Below the pieces are notes generated by a model that was not told the DNA's origin, made no database searches, and was given only the letters and a program-made list of their open reading frames with translations. From DMER64 sp041654355 (lineage in GTDB: Bacteria > Bacteroidota > Bacteroidia > Bacteroidales > UBA932): a stretch of 64,000 bases of DNA. Numbering within the stretch: the first letter of the stretch is position 1; each line of letters opens with the position of its first letter. Positions 63,789-64,000 of the stretch are shown piece by piece. Location of the stretch: assembly GCA_041654355.1 (NCBI GenBank), contig JBAZDQ010000004.1, positions 23,844 through 87,843 on the forward strand. The letters run 5' to 3'. The translations under genes and the position numbers were made by a program.

Positions 63789-63948
63789 TCGTTCATTGAC
63801 GTATTAAAGAGAGATAATAGAGGTAAAAATAAAACAAGATAGTCTGTAATAATTAGGTCTAAGGACCGTTAATAAATTAGGGACTACAATTTGAGAAGAT
63901 CAAGGGTTGCCGGCCGGGAGGTCGGTGACAGCGAGAGATTCGGAACGA

Positions 63949-64000
63949 GAAAAAGTTACGAAGGGCGTATGGGGGATGCCTTGGCTTCCGGGAGCGAAGA
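63949..64000 (+). rRNA. 23S ribosomal RNA, first about 52 nt (cut by window edge)
   Basis: The last bases (GGGGGATGCCTTGGCTTCCG region) align with the conserved 23S 5' end (GGTGGATGCCYTGGC). Alignment with E. coli puts the mature 5' end near 63949, give or take a few bases. The gene has its own promoter upstream and no 16S rRNA or tRNA before it; what follows (5S, tRNA) is outside the window. Confidence 0.9.

Noticed and set aside
63790..63948. A tRNA or 16S remnant before the 23S gene
   Set aside because: No cloverleaf with GTTCNANNC arm and no 16S end motif (GGATCACCTCCTTT) was found in this stretch.

Overview
This window is a compact, gene-dense chromosomal segment of a Bacteroidales bacterium (phylum Bacteroidota). 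Four things point there: promoters of the TTTG-N19-TAnnTTTG type, a near absence of Shine-Dalgarno sequences, lineage-typical proteins (DUF4831, DUF3108, OstA-like protein with two PPIase partners, GH97, GH2), and lineage-typical gene order (alaS facing M23/MerR; RseC-RnfBCDGEA; guaB followed by PPIase/OstA genes). I see no insertion sequence, prophage, CRISPR array, tRNA gene or plasmid-like region, and no gene-free stretch longer than about 300 bases. Family-level placement is not possible from the sequence alone.

Layout. 1-9 kb: alaS (5' part only, minus strand), two paralogous membrane-anchored M23 peptidases, a MerR regulator, a Nif3-like protein, a zinc-ribbon coiled-coil protein, a class III aminotransferase, dnaB and a DUF3108 exported protein. 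8.8-14.4 kb: a complete Rnf ion-translocating electron-transport operon with RseC in front and a small TPR-like gene behind. 14.4-23.5 kb: D-Ala-D-Ala carboxypeptidase, a GH2 lipoprotein with an unknown lipoprotein, a cyclophilin lipoprotein, dut-murF, a GT2 enzyme and a U32/RlhA-like protein. 23.4-27.3 kb: an operon of three unrelated transporters, one with an apparently circularly permuted substrate-binding domain fused to its permease. 27.4-34.2 kb: a lipid A acyltransferase, DUF4831, pepD, rpsF-rpsR-rplI, glyA and an unknown exported protein. 34.2-40.1 kb (minus): an outer-membrane biogenesis block (OstA-like, two PPIases) behind guaB. 40.1-50.5 kb: a dicarboxylate symporter, a LOG protein, a radical SAM protein, an NlpC/P60 lipoprotein with a Tat-exported dipeptide epimerase, metH-metF and a SpoU methyltransferase. 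50.5-59.8 kb: an orphan zeta-like kinase and a carbohydrate locus (GH97, a fused GDPD-GH2 enzyme, a cyclase, galM, a lipase-like lipoprotein). 59.8-63.7 kb (minus): peptide salvage (M15 peptidase, OPT transporter, PepT). The last 240 bases hold a consensus promoter, a leader and the 5' end of a 23S rRNA gene with no 16S gene before it.

Themes. Cell-wall remodelling and peptide salvage recur (two M23, S11, M15, NlpC/P60, dipeptide epimerase, POT, OPT, PepT, PepD). The most unusual items are: (1) the 1263-residue GDPD-GH2 fusion beside a retaining-type GH97; (2) the permuted substrate-binding-protein/permease; (3) back-to-back TAnnTTTG promoters in nine divergent intergenic regions, many placed so close to the start codon (4-7 nt) that the mRNAs should be leaderless, with box-to-box spacings clustering near one, two and three helical turns; (4) strong Shine-Dalgarno sequences confined to four genes, including rpsR; (5) a 23S rRNA gene apparently unlinked from 16S; (6) ten convergent gene pairs, eight overlapping at their 3' ends and the other two 3 and 6 bp apart.
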